From: JACVRM01 sp963817375
Lineage (GTDB): Bacteria > Actinomycetota > Thermoleophilia > Gaiellales > Gaiellaceae
Assembly: GCA_963817375.1 (NCBI GenBank)
Contig: CAWFOB010000009.1
Location: 151,477 to 215,476 of the forward strand
DNA length: 64,000 nt
Direction: 5' to 3'
In this document: positions 38,395 through 45,941 of the stretch, piece after piece
Layout: each line of letters begins with the position of its first letter
Numbering within the stretch: position 1 is the first letter of the stretch
The notes under the pieces: generated by a model
What the model saw: only the letters and a program-made list of their open reading frames with translations
The model's database searches: none
Told to the model about the DNA's origin: nothing
Position numbers and translations under genes: made by a program

Positions 38395-39216
38395 GTGCCG
38401 GAGCTGCCCGAGGTCGAGACCGTCCGCACCGAGCTAGAGCCGGCGCTCACCGGCCGGACGCTGGAAAGCGTCGAGATCGTCGACGCGCGGCTTGTCGCGC
38501 CCGACGACCCGCGCGCCGTCGCCGCTGATCTCGAGGGCGAGCGCGTCGCCCGGGTCGGGCGCCGCGGCAAGTACCTCGTGCTCGGATTCGAATCGGGCAG
38601 CGCACTGGTCTGCCATCTCCGCATGACCGGGTCGTTCAGCCTCGCGCGCGCCGGGCGCGATGCGTACACGAGGGCCGTGGTCATGCTCGACGACGGGCAG
38701 ACTGTCCTCTACCGAGACGTCCGGCGCTTCGGCACCTGGCGACTGCTCGAACCCGGCGACGTCGAGCCGTACCTGGGCATCCGTCTCGGCGTGGAGCCGC
38801 TCGGGCCGCGATTCACGACGCAATGGCTCTCGCAGCGGATCGCCGGCCGGCGAGCGCCGGTCAAGGCCGCGATCCTCGACCAGCGGACGGTGGCCGGGCT
38901 CGGCAACATCTATGCCGACGAGGCGCTCTGGCGTGCGCGGATCCATCCGCTCCGCCCGGCGGGCGAGCTCGACCGGGACGACGTTCGGCAGCTTCAACGC
39001 ACGATCCGCGCGGCACTGCGCCACGGCATCGCGCGCCAGGGCGCGACGTTGAGCGACTACCGGCGGCCGAACGGCGAAACCGGGGCGATGCAGCATGAGT
39101 TCCACGTCTACGGGCGCCTCGGCGAGCCGTGCGACCGGTGCGGGACGCCGATCGCGAAGACGCGCGCAGGTGGTCGCGGCACCTGGTTCTGCCCGCGCTG
39201 CCAGACGGCCGGCTAG
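38395..39216 (+). CDS. mutM: Formamidopyrimidine-DNA glycosylase (Fpg/MutM)
   Basis: Base-excision repair glycosylase for oxidised purines such as 8-oxoguanine. The 273-residue protein starts PELPEVETVR, with the catalytic proline at position 2 and glutamate 3, has GRRGKYLVL, LRMTGSF, DVRRFGTW and AGLGNIYADEALW, and ends in a four-cysteine zinc finger (CDRCGTPI...FCPRCQ). GTG at 38395 is fixed by the need for the terminal proline. The frame is intact. Confidence 0.95.
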   Translation: MPELPEVETVRTELEPALTGRTLESVEIVDARLVAPDDPRAVAADLEGERVARVGRRGKYLVLGFESGSALVCHLRMTGSFSLARAGRDAYTRAVVMLDDGQTVLYRDVRRFGTWRLLEPGDVEPYLGIRLGVEPLGPRFTTQWLSQRIAGRRAPVKAAILDQRTVAGLGNIYADEALWRARIHPLRPAGELDRDDVRQLQRTIRAALRHGIARQGATLSDYRRPNGETGAMQHEFHVYGRLGEPCDRCGTPIAKTRAGGRGTWFCPRCQTAG

Positions 39217-39250
39217 CCGGCGGCCCTTGGCCAATGGTTCGTACCCCCGC

Positions 39251-39256
39251 TACGTT
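39251..39256 (+). promoter_or_regulatory. TACGTT -10-like element upstream of the ABC transporter genes
   Basis: TACGTT is 6 nt before the GTG at 39263, in the 46-bp gap after fpg. It is part of the TAnnnT series. Confidence 0.45.
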
Positions 39257-39262
39257 AAGACG

Positions 39263-40306
39263 GTGGCTGTGGAAGCCGTTCACGACTGGGATGCGGCTGC
39301 GGACCCCGGAGTCGCGGCGAGTGCAGACAGTGCTGCGCCCGTCATCGACGCGGTCGACGTCTCCCGCGCATTCGGGGAGAAGCAGGCACTCGACGGCGTC
39401 AGCTTCCGCGTCGGGGCCGGCCAGATCCACGCGCTGCTCGGGCCGAACGGGGCGGGCAAGACCACTCTGCTTCGAATCCTGACGGGCCTGTTGCACGCCG
39501 ACAGCGGCTCGGTGACGACCGCGGGCTTCGATCCGGCGGACAATCCGCGCGGACTGCGGGAGCGGGTCGGGCTCGTTCCATCCGGCGACCGCACCTTCTA
39601 CCTGCGGTTGGCGGGGCTCGAGAATCTCTCCTTCTTCGCGCGGCTCTACGGCATGCGCAAGCGCGACGCCGTGGCCCGTGCGAAGAAGGTGATGTCCGAC
39701 GTCGGGCTCGAAGACGCGCTCAACGTCCGCGTGGGCTACTACTCGCACGGCATGCAGAAGCGCCTCGGGGTGGCTCGGGCGCTCCTCTCCGATCCCTCGG
39801 TGCTCCTCGTCGACGAGGCAACGCACGATCTCGATCCGGAAGGCGCGGCCCGCGTGCGTGAGCTGGTCGCTGGCCTCGCGGCGAGCGGCGTCGCCGTCGT
39901 CTGGACGACGCAGCGCGTCGAGGAGATCCGCGGCTTCTGCGATCACGTCACGCTCCTGAAGGGCGGCCGCGTGGCGTTCCACGGAACCGTTCCTGCGCTC
40001 ATGGCGCATTCGAACCCGCGCCGCTACATCGTTCAGCTCGGCCACGCAGATGCGGCGTCGAGGCCGGGGCTCGACGCGCTGAACCTCGCCGTCGCCGGCC
40101 ATGGAAGCGTCATGCACCTGCCCTACGACGACGACGACCACTTCCTGCTCGTCCTCGACCACGACACCGTCCTCGGCGAGGCGATCGCCGCGCTCAACGC
40201 CGCGCGCTTCCAGGTCGTCGGCTGCGCGGAAGAGCAGTCGGAGATCGAGCAGGCGTTCATGTCACTGACGGGGAACGGCCGGCCGCCGGGCGAGGCGTCC
40301 GGATGA
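39263..40306 (+). CDS. ABC transporter ATP-binding protein
   Basis: A 347-residue ATPase. Walker A LLGPNGAGKTTLLRIL, signature YSHGMQKRLGVARALL, and Walker B VLLVDEATHDLDPEG are clear, with a DrrA-like C-terminal extension. It forms a two-component ABC-2 exporter with the permease whose start overlaps its stop. The pair lies directly upstream of the lasso-peptide genes in the same direction and is a candidate exporter for that product, although typical lasso exporters are single-chain fusions. Confidence 0.9.
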   Translation: MAVEAVHDWDAAADPGVAASADSAAPVIDAVDVSRAFGEKQALDGVSFRVGAGQIHALLGPNGAGKTTLLRILTGLLHADSGSVTTAGFDPADNPRGLRERVGLVPSGDRTFYLRLAGLENLSFFARLYGMRKRDAVARAKKVMSDVGLEDALNVRVGYYSHGMQKRLGVARALLSDPSVLLVDEATHDLDPEGAARVRELVAGLAASGVAVVWTTQRVEEIRGFCDHVTLLKGGRVAFHGTVPALMAHSNPRRYIVQLGHADAASRPGLDALNLAVAGHGSVMHLPYDDDDHFLLVLDHDTVLGEAIAALNAARFQVVGCAEEQSEIEQAFMSLTGNGRPPGEASG

Positions 40307-41178
40307 GCATCGTCGCGGTCGAGCGGGCGAAGGCCGACGCGCTCGTCGCGCGCGCCCGCATCTTCGTCATCGAGATGCGCAAGCTTGGCGCGTTCCTGCG
40401 ACGCGACTTCGTCACCGCGTTGAGCTACAAGTCGGCGTTCGTCGGTGAGTGGCTTGGGCTTGCCGTCACGGCGTTCATGTTCTACTTCACAGGCCGTCTC
40501 GTGGACGCCGGCAAGTTGCCGGTCTACAACGGCCACAGGAGCAGCTACTTCGAGTTCGTCCTGATCGGGATGGTGCTCGGCGCGTTCATCCAGATCGCAC
40601 TCAACCGGGTGTCGGCGGTGATGCGCCAGGAGCAGTTCGGGGGAACGCTCGAGTCGCTTCTGATGACGCCGACCGCCTCGTTCACGGTGCAGTTCGGATC
40701 CGTCATGTACGACCTGATCTTCCTGCCGATCCGGCTGGTCATTTTCATCAGCGCCTTCGCCCTGCTGTTCGGCCTGCACCTCACTGCGGGAGGCATCCCG
40801 CAGGCCTTGATCTACCTGCTCGCGATCATCCCGTTCGTCTGGGGGCTCGGCCTGATCACCGCGGGCCTGACGATGACGATCCGGAAGGGCGCAGCGTTCG
40901 TCGGCCTCGGAGTCGCCTTCCTGATGCTCGGGTCAGGCGCGTTCTTCCCGGTCGGCGTGCTTCCAGGCCCGCTGGCGAGCACCGCGAAAGGCAATCCGCT
41001 GGCGGTTGCGATGACCGGGATCCGCGAGGCGCTGATCGGCGGTGCGGGCTGGGGCCACATGGCCCACGATCTCGCCATCATCATCCCCTCCGCGATCATC
41101 GCGCTCGTGGTCGGCAACCTTGCGTTCCGAGTGGGAGTCCGTCGCGAGCGCCGCCGCGGGACGCTTGGGCTGTACTGA
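40303..41178 (+). CDS. ABC-2 type transporter permease
   Basis: A 291-residue membrane protein with about six hydrophobic helices (LGLAVTAFMFYFTG, FEFVLIGMVLGAFIQIA, LVIFISAFALLFGL, LIYLLAIIPFVWGLGLITAG, FVGLGVAFLMLGSGAFF, LAIIIPSAIIALVVGNLAF), a polysaccharide/drug-export ABC-2 layout. It overlaps the ATPase gene by 4 nt. A 101-bp gap with a possible promoter separates it from the lasso genes. Confidence 0.88.
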   Translation: MSIVAVERAKADALVARARIFVIEMRKLGAFLRRDFVTALSYKSAFVGEWLGLAVTAFMFYFTGRLVDAGKLPVYNGHRSSYFEFVLIGMVLGAFIQIALNRVSAVMRQEQFGGTLESLLMTPTASFTVQFGSVMYDLIFLPIRLVIFISAFALLFGLHLTAGGIPQALIYLLAIIPFVWGLGLITAGLTMTIRKGAAFVGLGVAFLMLGSGAFFPVGVLPGPLASTAKGNPLAVAMTGIREALIGGAGWGHMAHDLAIIIPSAIIALVVGNLAFRVGVRRERRRGTLGLY

Positions 41179-41190
41179 GCGGCCGGCCCG

Positions 41191-41218
41191 TTGAATCTGC
41201 CGAGGGTCTATGTACTGT
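41191..41218 (+). promoter_or_regulatory. Putative promoter of the lasso operon
   Basis: TTGAAT (41191-41196) and TACTGT (41213-41218) are 16 bp apart, followed by a 60-nt leader and a strong ribosome-binding site GAAGGGGGA (41264-41272). This operon therefore has a leadered transcript, unlike most operon-leading genes here. Confidence 0.45.
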
Positions 41219-41279
41219 TTGACGAGCGAGGCGGCTCTGAGTCGCACGGAGTTCTAACGCTGTGAAGGGGGAAGCGGGC

Positions 41280-41591
41280 ATGGCGGACCAGCTATCTGAC
41301 AAATCATTACTGGCTGCCGCCGCACGCACGCCGGAGCACGTCGTGTATCGCGCGTTCGTCACCGAGACGGTCCTGCTGAACCTCGAGACCGGCCGGTACT
41401 TCGGCGTCAATCCCACGGGCGGGCGCATGCTCGAGGAGCTCGTCAACGCGCAGACGGTCGAGGAAGCCGCGCAACGGCTGTCAGAGCACTACGGGCGCCC
41501 GCGGTCGGAGATCGACGACGATCTGCAGGCGTTCTGCGCCGACCTGACGAGCCGCGGCCTGCTCGAGCTTCATCCGAGTGACTCTGCGTGA
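41280..41591 (+). CDS. Lasso peptide B1: PqqD-like leader-binding protein
   Basis: A 103-residue PqqD-family RiPP recognition element. The fold signature TVLLNLETGRYFGVNPTGGRMLEEL, then a helical part ending LTSRGLLEL, is typical. In lasso systems, B1 binds the precursor leader through its YxxPxL motif, which all four precursors here carry, and presents it to B2. ATG at 41280 is chosen for its GGGGGA ribosome-binding site over the upstream GTG at 41262. PQQ biosynthesis is excluded because no pqq genes are near. Confidence 0.9.
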   Translation: MADQLSDKSLLAAAARTPEHVVYRAFVTETVLLNLETGRYFGVNPTGGRMLEELVNAQTVEEAAQRLSEHYGRPRSEIDDDLQAFCADLTSRGLLELHPSDSA

Positions 41592-42561
41592 CGATCGAGC
41601 CGGGGCTCGGTTCCGGTATTCGGCCTTCGGGCTCGAGCTGCTGAGCAGCATCAGGGTTCCGCAGCTCTCCGACGTCGACGACAACCGCAAGGGACGGCCG
41701 ACGGTGATCCGCGAGCTGGCACCCGACGAGGCCAGACGCTGGCGCTACCCGCAGGGGGACGTGCTCGCTGACGTCAGGCTGCCGGACGGGCGGCTCATGC
41801 TGGGCATCGACCACGCTGCCGGGGTCGGCTACCGGATCTGGTCGACGGGCTACGGGCGATTCGTGGTCTCGGACGACGCGCTGGAGATCCGGGCAGCCGT
41901 CTTGCGCACGCCTTCCGCGAAGTGGCAGCGGTTGTTCTTCGCGCAGGTGCTTCCGCTGACGGCGGCGCTCCGTGGGACGCTTCTCTTGCACGCCAGCGCG
42001 GTCGAGCTGGGCGGGCGCGCGTACGCCTTTGCCGCGTCGTCGGGAACGGGAAAGACGTCGACGGCGCTCCATCTGCTCGGCCAGGGCGCGACGCTGATCA
42101 CCGACGACGTCCTTGCCGTGACGGTGAACAACGCAGCCCTCGCCCATCCCGGTGCGTCGGCGGTGGCCGTGAACAGGGAGGATCTTTCCGGTCTCGATCG
42201 CCACGAACGCGAGCGCGTCGGTGCCGTGGAAGCAGCGATCGACGGGAAGGCGCAGGTCAGCGTCACGCCCATTCGAGAGCCGGTGCGACTGTCGGCCGTG
42301 TACTTCCTGGACCGTCAGCTCTATACGCGCACGATCGAGATCGAGGAGTGCGAGCCGAGCCCGCGCGACCTGCTCGCGAGCGCGTTCATCACGTACCTGC
42401 GGACGCCCGAGTACCTGACCACCATGCTCGAAAGCTGCGCTCGCCTCGCTCGCATGGTCCGGCTCTTCACGGTGCGAGTTCCCGGCGCGTCCGGTGCGGC
42501 CGCCGTCTCGCGTGAGCTCGCCGAGCACATTCGCACTGTCGACGCCGCCCGAGCAGCATGA
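41578..42561 (+). CDS. HPr kinase/phosphorylase-like protein of the lasso cluster
   Basis: A 327-residue protein whose C-terminal part resembles HPr kinase: LLHASAVELGGRAYAFAASS, P-loop SSGTGKTSTALHLL and ITDDVLAV. Related kinases in some lasso clusters (the paeninodin type) phosphorylate the precursor, in known cases on a C-terminal serine. The precursors here end in Gly or Pro, so either an internal Ser/Thr is the target or the protein has another role. It overlaps B1 by 14 nt and B2 by 4 nt, so it belongs to the operon. Confidence 0.8.
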   Translation: MTLRDDRAGARFRYSAFGLELLSSIRVPQLSDVDDNRKGRPTVIRELAPDEARRWRYPQGDVLADVRLPDGRLMLGIDHAAGVGYRIWSTGYGRFVVSDDALEIRAAVLRTPSAKWQRLFFAQVLPLTAALRGTLLLHASAVELGGRAYAFAASSGTGKTSTALHLLGQGATLITDDVLAVTVNNAALAHPGASAVAVNREDLSGLDRHERERVGAVEAAIDGKAQVSVTPIREPVRLSAVYFLDRQLYTRTIEIEECEPSPRDLLASAFITYLRTPEYLTTMLESCARLARMVRLFTVRVPGASGAAAVSRELAEHIRTVDAARAA

Positions 42562-42992
42562 CCGCTCTGTGGCACTCGAGCGAGCTCACCGGCGAGCGGC
42601 GAAGCACGCGGGAGAAGGCGGCTCTGCTCGCCGAGATCACGTCGACGTACGTCAGGGTGCGGTGGCTGCTCGCGCGAATGGGCCTCCGGCAGACGGTTGC
42701 CCGCCTGCGGCCGGGAACGCCCGCGCAGCGTGAGCCCGTGAGACGGGAACAGCAGATCGTCGCCGTGCGGCTCGGCTTCGTCGTTGCGAAGGTGCTTGAC
42801 CCGCTGCCGTTCGACTCGCGCTGCCTCATGCGGTCGCTCGTGCTGACGGCGATGCTCGCGCGACGCGGCATCCCGTCGTCGTTGGTGATCGGCGTCCGAC
42901 CGGAGCCGGAGTTCGCGGCCCACGCGTGGGTCGAGGCCGACGGGGCGGCCGTTCTGCCGCCCGGGCGCTACGGCCGCGTGGTCGAGGTTTGA
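42558..42992 (+). CDS. Lasso peptide B2: transglutaminase-like leader peptidase
   Basis: A 144-residue cysteine peptidase that removes the leader. Expected catalytic residues are visible: Cys in FDSRCLMRSLVLTAML, His in AAHAWVEADG and an adjacent acidic residue. Length and order match the B2 family of lasso systems in which B1 and B2 are separate proteins. It overlaps the kinase gene by 4 nt and the cyclase gene by 4 nt. Confidence 0.9.
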   Translation: MTALWHSSELTGERRSTREKAALLAEITSTYVRVRWLLARMGLRQTVARLRPGTPAQREPVRREQQIVAVRLGFVVAKVLDPLPFDSRCLMRSLVLTAMLARRGIPSSLVIGVRPEPEFAAHAWVEADGAAVLPPGRYGRVVEV

Positions 42993-44875
42993 CGCCGCGA
43001 CTGCCCGCCGGTAGCGCGGCCGTCGTCGGGATCTTCAGTCCACACCGGTCGTTCACGACCGAGACCGCCGCCGTCGCGCTCGGCTGTGACGCCGGATCCG
43101 TCGTCGCCTCCGGGCCATTTGCCGTGGCGCATGCCGGGGGCCAGGCCGGGCGCGCCGGTGACGTCGCGTGCGTCATGGTCGGCAACGTCTGGAACGCCGG
43201 TGAGGTCTTCGGTGAGCGCGGCGGCGAGGTCGCAGACCTGCTCGCGGCGCGGTACGCCGCTGATGGCTCTGGAGTCCTCCGTGCGCTTCGCGGCTCGTAC
43301 GCGGTCGTCTTCTACGACGGCACGAGCCGGCGCGCCGTGGTCGCAGGCGATCACTTCGCGAGCTACGCCGTCTACTACGCGCGTGCGGGCGAGGACGTCT
43401 TCTTCGCGACGGAGCCGGAGCTCTTGCTGAACGCGCTCCCCCGGCGACCGCGTCCGGACCCGCTGGCCATCGTCGCCACGCTGGGCGGCGGCGGGGTGCC
43501 CGGGTACACGACCTGGTACGCGGGCGTCCAGAGGATGGCGCTTGGCTCCGCGCTGCAGATCCACGCGGACGGCGTCGCGGAGCTGCCGTACTGGCGACCG
43601 GAATACGCTCCGCCCGAGCGGATATCGCGCGCCGAGCTCGTCGCGGGCCTGTGGGACCACGTCGAGGCCGCCGTCGCACAGCGGCTGGTCCGAGGCGGCA
43701 GTACGGCCATCATGATGAGCGCCGGCGTCGACTCGTCGACCGTCGCCGCGGCGGCTGCGCGTTCACGCGGGGCTGGCGACGACGTGACCGGGTACGCGGC
43801 CGCGTTCCCCGACTATCCACACGTCGACGAGTCGGAGCGAATCACCACGCTCGCCGAGGCCACGGGCATCCCCGCCGTGCAACTGAAGATCGAGCCGCGC
43901 GGCTTGCTGCGAGTCAGCCTCGAGTTCTTCGAGCAGTGGGGCACGGGTCTCCCGTATCCCGGCTACCTCCTCGAGCACGAGACATTGCGGCAGGCAGCTC
44001 ATGAAGGGGCGACGGCGCTCCTCGACGGACAGGGCGGCGACGAAACGTTCGGGTTCTTTCGCTACGGGCCGTCGGAACTCGTCCGCCGGGGCCGCCTGAT
44101 CGAAAGCTGGCGCGCCATCGGGCGCGCTCCGGGAGGGTCCGGCAGGCGGTGGCGTGTCATCTGGCTCACCTGGCGTCATACCGTCCTCCTGGGAGCGCTC
44201 CCGCACGCCGTGCACGCCCGGCTCCCGGGGCCGGGCGTTGCTGAGCGGCCACCCTCGTGGCTGAGGGCAGAGCACGCGCGCTGGTATGTGGACGCCGCGG
44301 ACACGTGGCAATGGAAACGGCAATCGGCTCCGTGGGCCTGGTCGCAGATGGTCGATATGCTCGCCGGTCGCGGCCGCGGGGACTACGCCGAGTTTCTTCG
44401 CCGCCGGGCCGCCTCGGCCGGTCTCGAGGCGCGGCCGCCGCTGCTCGACGTCGAGCTGACGGAATACGTGCTCCGCCAGCCACCGGAGGCGACGTTTGAC
44501 CCCTTCGTCGACCGGCCGCTCATCCGCGAGGCGCTTCTCCATCTCGTGCCGGATTCGGTGCGGTTGCACAAGCAAAAGAGCGACATCTCGCCCTTCTTCT
44601 TCGACGCGCTCGTTGCGGACCTCGAGCACATCAGGCGCCTGCTGGGTGATCGTGACGCCCGGGCCCTCGAGTTCGTCGACCGGTCCGAGCTCGCCCGGCT
44701 GCTCGCCGACCAGCCGGCTCGAGGCGACAGACGTGCCGCCGGCTGGTTGACCACGATCTGGGCCCTGACGGCACTCGAGCTCTGGCTCCGTCGCGCAGAG
44801 GATCGGGAGGCCATTCAGGAGATCCTCGGCTGGAACCTGTCCGAGCCGTCGTCGTCGGTCGCGACGCGTTCGTGA
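42989..44875 (+). CDS. Lasso peptide C: asparagine synthetase-like macrolactam cyclase
   Basis: A 628-residue ATP-dependent cyclase that adenylates an Asp/Glu side chain and closes the ring with the N-terminal amine. The N-terminal Ntn-like domain lacks the Cys2 nucleophile required for glutaminase activity, as in known lasso cyclases. The synthetase domain has the pyrophosphate loop MMSAGVDSSTVAAAAA and LDGQGGDETFGF. TTG at 42989 overlaps the B2 stop; the longer upstream frame lies inside B2 and is rejected. The precursor genes follow 93 nt downstream. Confidence 0.9.
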   Translation: MTPRLPAGSAAVVGIFSPHRSFTTETAAVALGCDAGSVVASGPFAVAHAGGQAGRAGDVACVMVGNVWNAGEVFGERGGEVADLLAARYAADGSGVLRALRGSYAVVFYDGTSRRAVVAGDHFASYAVYYARAGEDVFFATEPELLLNALPRRPRPDPLAIVATLGGGGVPGYTTWYAGVQRMALGSALQIHADGVAELPYWRPEYAPPERISRAELVAGLWDHVEAAVAQRLVRGGSTAIMMSAGVDSSTVAAAAARSRGAGDDVTGYAAAFPDYPHVDESERITTLAEATGIPAVQLKIEPRGLLRVSLEFFEQWGTGLPYPGYLLEHETLRQAAHEGATALLDGQGGDETFGFFRYGPSELVRRGRLIESWRAIGRAPGGSGRRWRVIWLTWRHTVLLGALPHAVHARLPGPGVAERPPSWLRAEHARWYVDAADTWQWKRQSAPWAWSQMVDMLAGRGRGDYAEFLRRRAASAGLEARPPLLDVELTEYVLRQPPEATFDPFVDRPLIREALLHLVPDSVRLHKQKSDISPFFFDALVADLEHIRRLLGDRDARALEFVDRSELARLLADQPARGDRRAAGWLTTIWALTALELWLRRAEDREAIQEILGWNLSEPSSSVATRS

Positions 44876-44905
44876 TCCCGGTTGCGACTCCAACTTTTCT
44901 CCGTC

Positions 44906-44934
44906 TTGCCGCCCACGGAAAGCCGACCCACCCT
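44906..44934 (+). promoter_or_regulatory. Promoter of lasso precursor gene 1
   Basis: TTGCCG (44906-44911) and CACCCT (44929-44934) are 17 bp apart, with a T-rich CTTTTCTC block just upstream. The -10 is the weakest of the four, which suggests that gene 1 may rely on read-through from the cyclase gene. Confidence 0.5.
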
Positions 44935-44968
44935 CTGAGAGCAACCTCGACTCAGAAAAGGGGGAGAA

Positions 44969-45130
44969 ATGGAGAAGAAGATCGAGGGCCACGAGGAGTA
45001 CACGAAGCCCGAGCTTCGTGAGTACGGCGACCTGCGGGAGCTGACCGCCGGAAACTCGTCCGGCACCCACACGGACTCGGCGTCGGGTACGCCCGCGCCG
45101 TTCGTCTTCAGCGGCCCGATTCCGGGGTAG
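44969..45130 (+). CDS. Lasso peptide precursor 1
   Basis: 53 residues. A 27-residue leader holds the B1 recognition motif YTKPELREYG and ends ELTA, with the conserved Thr at -2. Cleavage after Ala gives a 26-residue core with ring GNSSGTHTD (Gly1 to Asp9, nine-membered), followed by tail SASGTPAPFVFSGPIPG. Phe18 and Phe20 are candidate steric plugs. ATG at 44969 has the ribosome-binding site AAGGGGGAG. Ser at core positions 3 and 10 distinguishes it from genes 3 and 4. Confidence 0.92.
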   Translation: MEKKIEGHEEYTKPELREYGDLRELTAGNSSGTHTDSASGTPAPFVFSGPIPG

Positions 45131-45139
45131 TTCGCCTCA

Positions 45140-45168
45140 GGCGGCCGACCCGCCGCGGGTCGGCCGCC
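45140..45168 (+). terminator. Hairpin after lasso precursor 1
   Basis: Perfect 12-bp stem GGCGGCCGACCC / GGGTCGGCCGCC with a 5-nt loop, 9 nt after the stop codon. No U-run follows, as is usual in very GC-rich genomes. Confidence 0.75.
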
Positions 45169-45204
45169 CTCGCTTCCTCCGACCGACTCCGACTTTTCTC
45201 AATC

Positions 45205-45233
45205 TTGTCTCCCGGGCGGGTCGACCGTAGTCT
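45205..45233 (+). promoter_or_regulatory. Promoter of lasso precursor gene 2
   Basis: TTGTCT (45205-45210) and TAGTCT (45228-45233) are separated by 17 bp, with CGACTTTTCTC at 45190-45200 upstream. Confidence 0.6.
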
Positions 45234-45269
45234 CCAGTGGCAACCTTCGACTCCTGAAAGGGGGAGTAA

Positions 45270-45428
45270 ATGGAGAAGAAGATCGAGAGCCACGAGGAGT
45301 ACGCGAAGCCCGAGCTTCGTGAGTACGGCGACCTGCGGGAGCTGACCGCCGGCAACGCCTCGGGCACGCACACCGACTCGGCGTCGGGCACGCCCGCACC
45401 GTTCGTCTTCAGCGGCCCGATTCCGTAA
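45270..45428 (+). CDS. Lasso peptide precursor 2
   Basis: 52 residues. The leader has YAKPELREYG and ends ELTA; the core ring is GNASGTHTD and the tail SASGTPAPFVFSGPIP, one residue shorter than in gene 1 because TAA replaces the final Gly codon. Leader differences are Ser7 for Gly and Ala12 for Thr. The ribosome-binding site AAGGGGGAG precedes ATG at 45270. The predicted product is a 25-residue lasso peptide with the same Gly1-Asp9 ring. Confidence 0.92.
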   Translation: MEKKIESHEEYAKPELREYGDLRELTAGNASGTHTDSASGTPAPFVFSGPIP

Positions 45429-45440
45429 ATCGGCTTCTGC

Positions 45441-45470
45441 GGCGGCCGGCTCGACAGTGGGTCGGCCGCC
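45441..45470 (+). terminator. Hairpin after lasso precursor 2
   Basis: 12-bp stem GGCGGCCGGCTC / GGGTCGGCCGCC, with two G-U pairs, and loop GACAGT. It lies 12 nt after the stop codon. Confidence 0.75.
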
Positions 45471-45543
45471 CTTGCTTCGCTAGCCAAGCCGTCGTCGCGT
45501 CGCGTCGCGTTCGACCTGGGAGCGACCTCCGACTTTTCTCATC

Positions 45544-45572
45544 TTGCCGCCCGGAAGGGGCGGCCGTACTCT
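45544..45572 (+). promoter_or_regulatory. Promoter of lasso precursor gene 3
   Basis: TTGCCG (45544-45549) and TACTCT (45567-45572) with a 17-bp spacer; CGACTTTTCTC lies at 45530-45540. Confidence 0.65.
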
Positions 45573-45609
45573 CTCTCGGCGCAACCTCGAGTCCACGAGA
45601 GGGGGATAC

Positions 45610-45771
45610 ATGGAGAAGAAGATCGAGGGCCACGAGGAGTACACGAAGCCCGAGCTTCGTGAGTACGGCGACCTGCGGGAGCTGACCGCCGGCAACGCGT
45701 CGGGCACGCACACCGACACGGCGTCGGGCACGCCCGTGCCGTTCGTCTTCAGCGGCCCGATTCCGGGGTAG
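45610..45771 (+). CDS. Lasso peptide precursor 3
   Basis: 53 residues with the same leader as gene 1 (YTKPELREYG, ELTA before the cut). The core ring is GNASGTHTD and the tail TASGTPVPFVFSGPIPG, so Thr10 and Val16 replace Ser10 and Ala16 of genes 1 and 2. The ribosome-binding site GAGGGGGAT precedes ATG at 45610. This gene and gene 4 are near identical, including about 80 bp upstream, which points to a recent duplication. Confidence 0.92.
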   Translation: MEKKIEGHEEYTKPELREYGDLRELTAGNASGTHTDTASGTPVPFVFSGPIPG

Positions 45772-45781
45772 ATCGGCTTCA

Positions 45782-45813
45782 GGGCGGCCGACTCGACAGT
45801 GGGTCGGCCGCCC
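45782..45813 (+). terminator. Hairpin after lasso precursor 3
   Basis: 13-bp stem around GGCGGCCGACTC / GGGTCGGCCGCC with loop GACAGT, 10 nt after the stop codon. Confidence 0.75.
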
Positions 45814-45875
45814 TTGCTTCCCAAGCCGTCGTCGCGTCGCGTTCGTCCTGGGAGCGACCTCCGACTTTTCTCATC

Positions 45876-45904
45876 TTGCCGCCCGGGAGGGCCGGCCGTA
45901 CTCT
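45876..45904 (+). promoter_or_regulatory. Promoter of lasso precursor gene 4
   Basis: TTGCCG (45876-45881) and TACTCT (45899-45904) with a 17-bp spacer; CGACTTTTCTC lies at 45862-45872. Confidence 0.65.
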
Positions 45905-45941
45905 CTCTCGGCGCAACCTCGAGTCCACGAGAGGGGGATAC

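Noticed and set aside
41280..41591. PqqD for PQQ biosynthesis
   Set aside because: No pqqA, B, C or E genes are near, while lasso B2, C and precursors are.
42989..44875. Primary-metabolism asparagine synthetase
   Set aside because: There is no Cys2 nucleophile, and the gene is translationally coupled to B2 and followed by lasso precursors.
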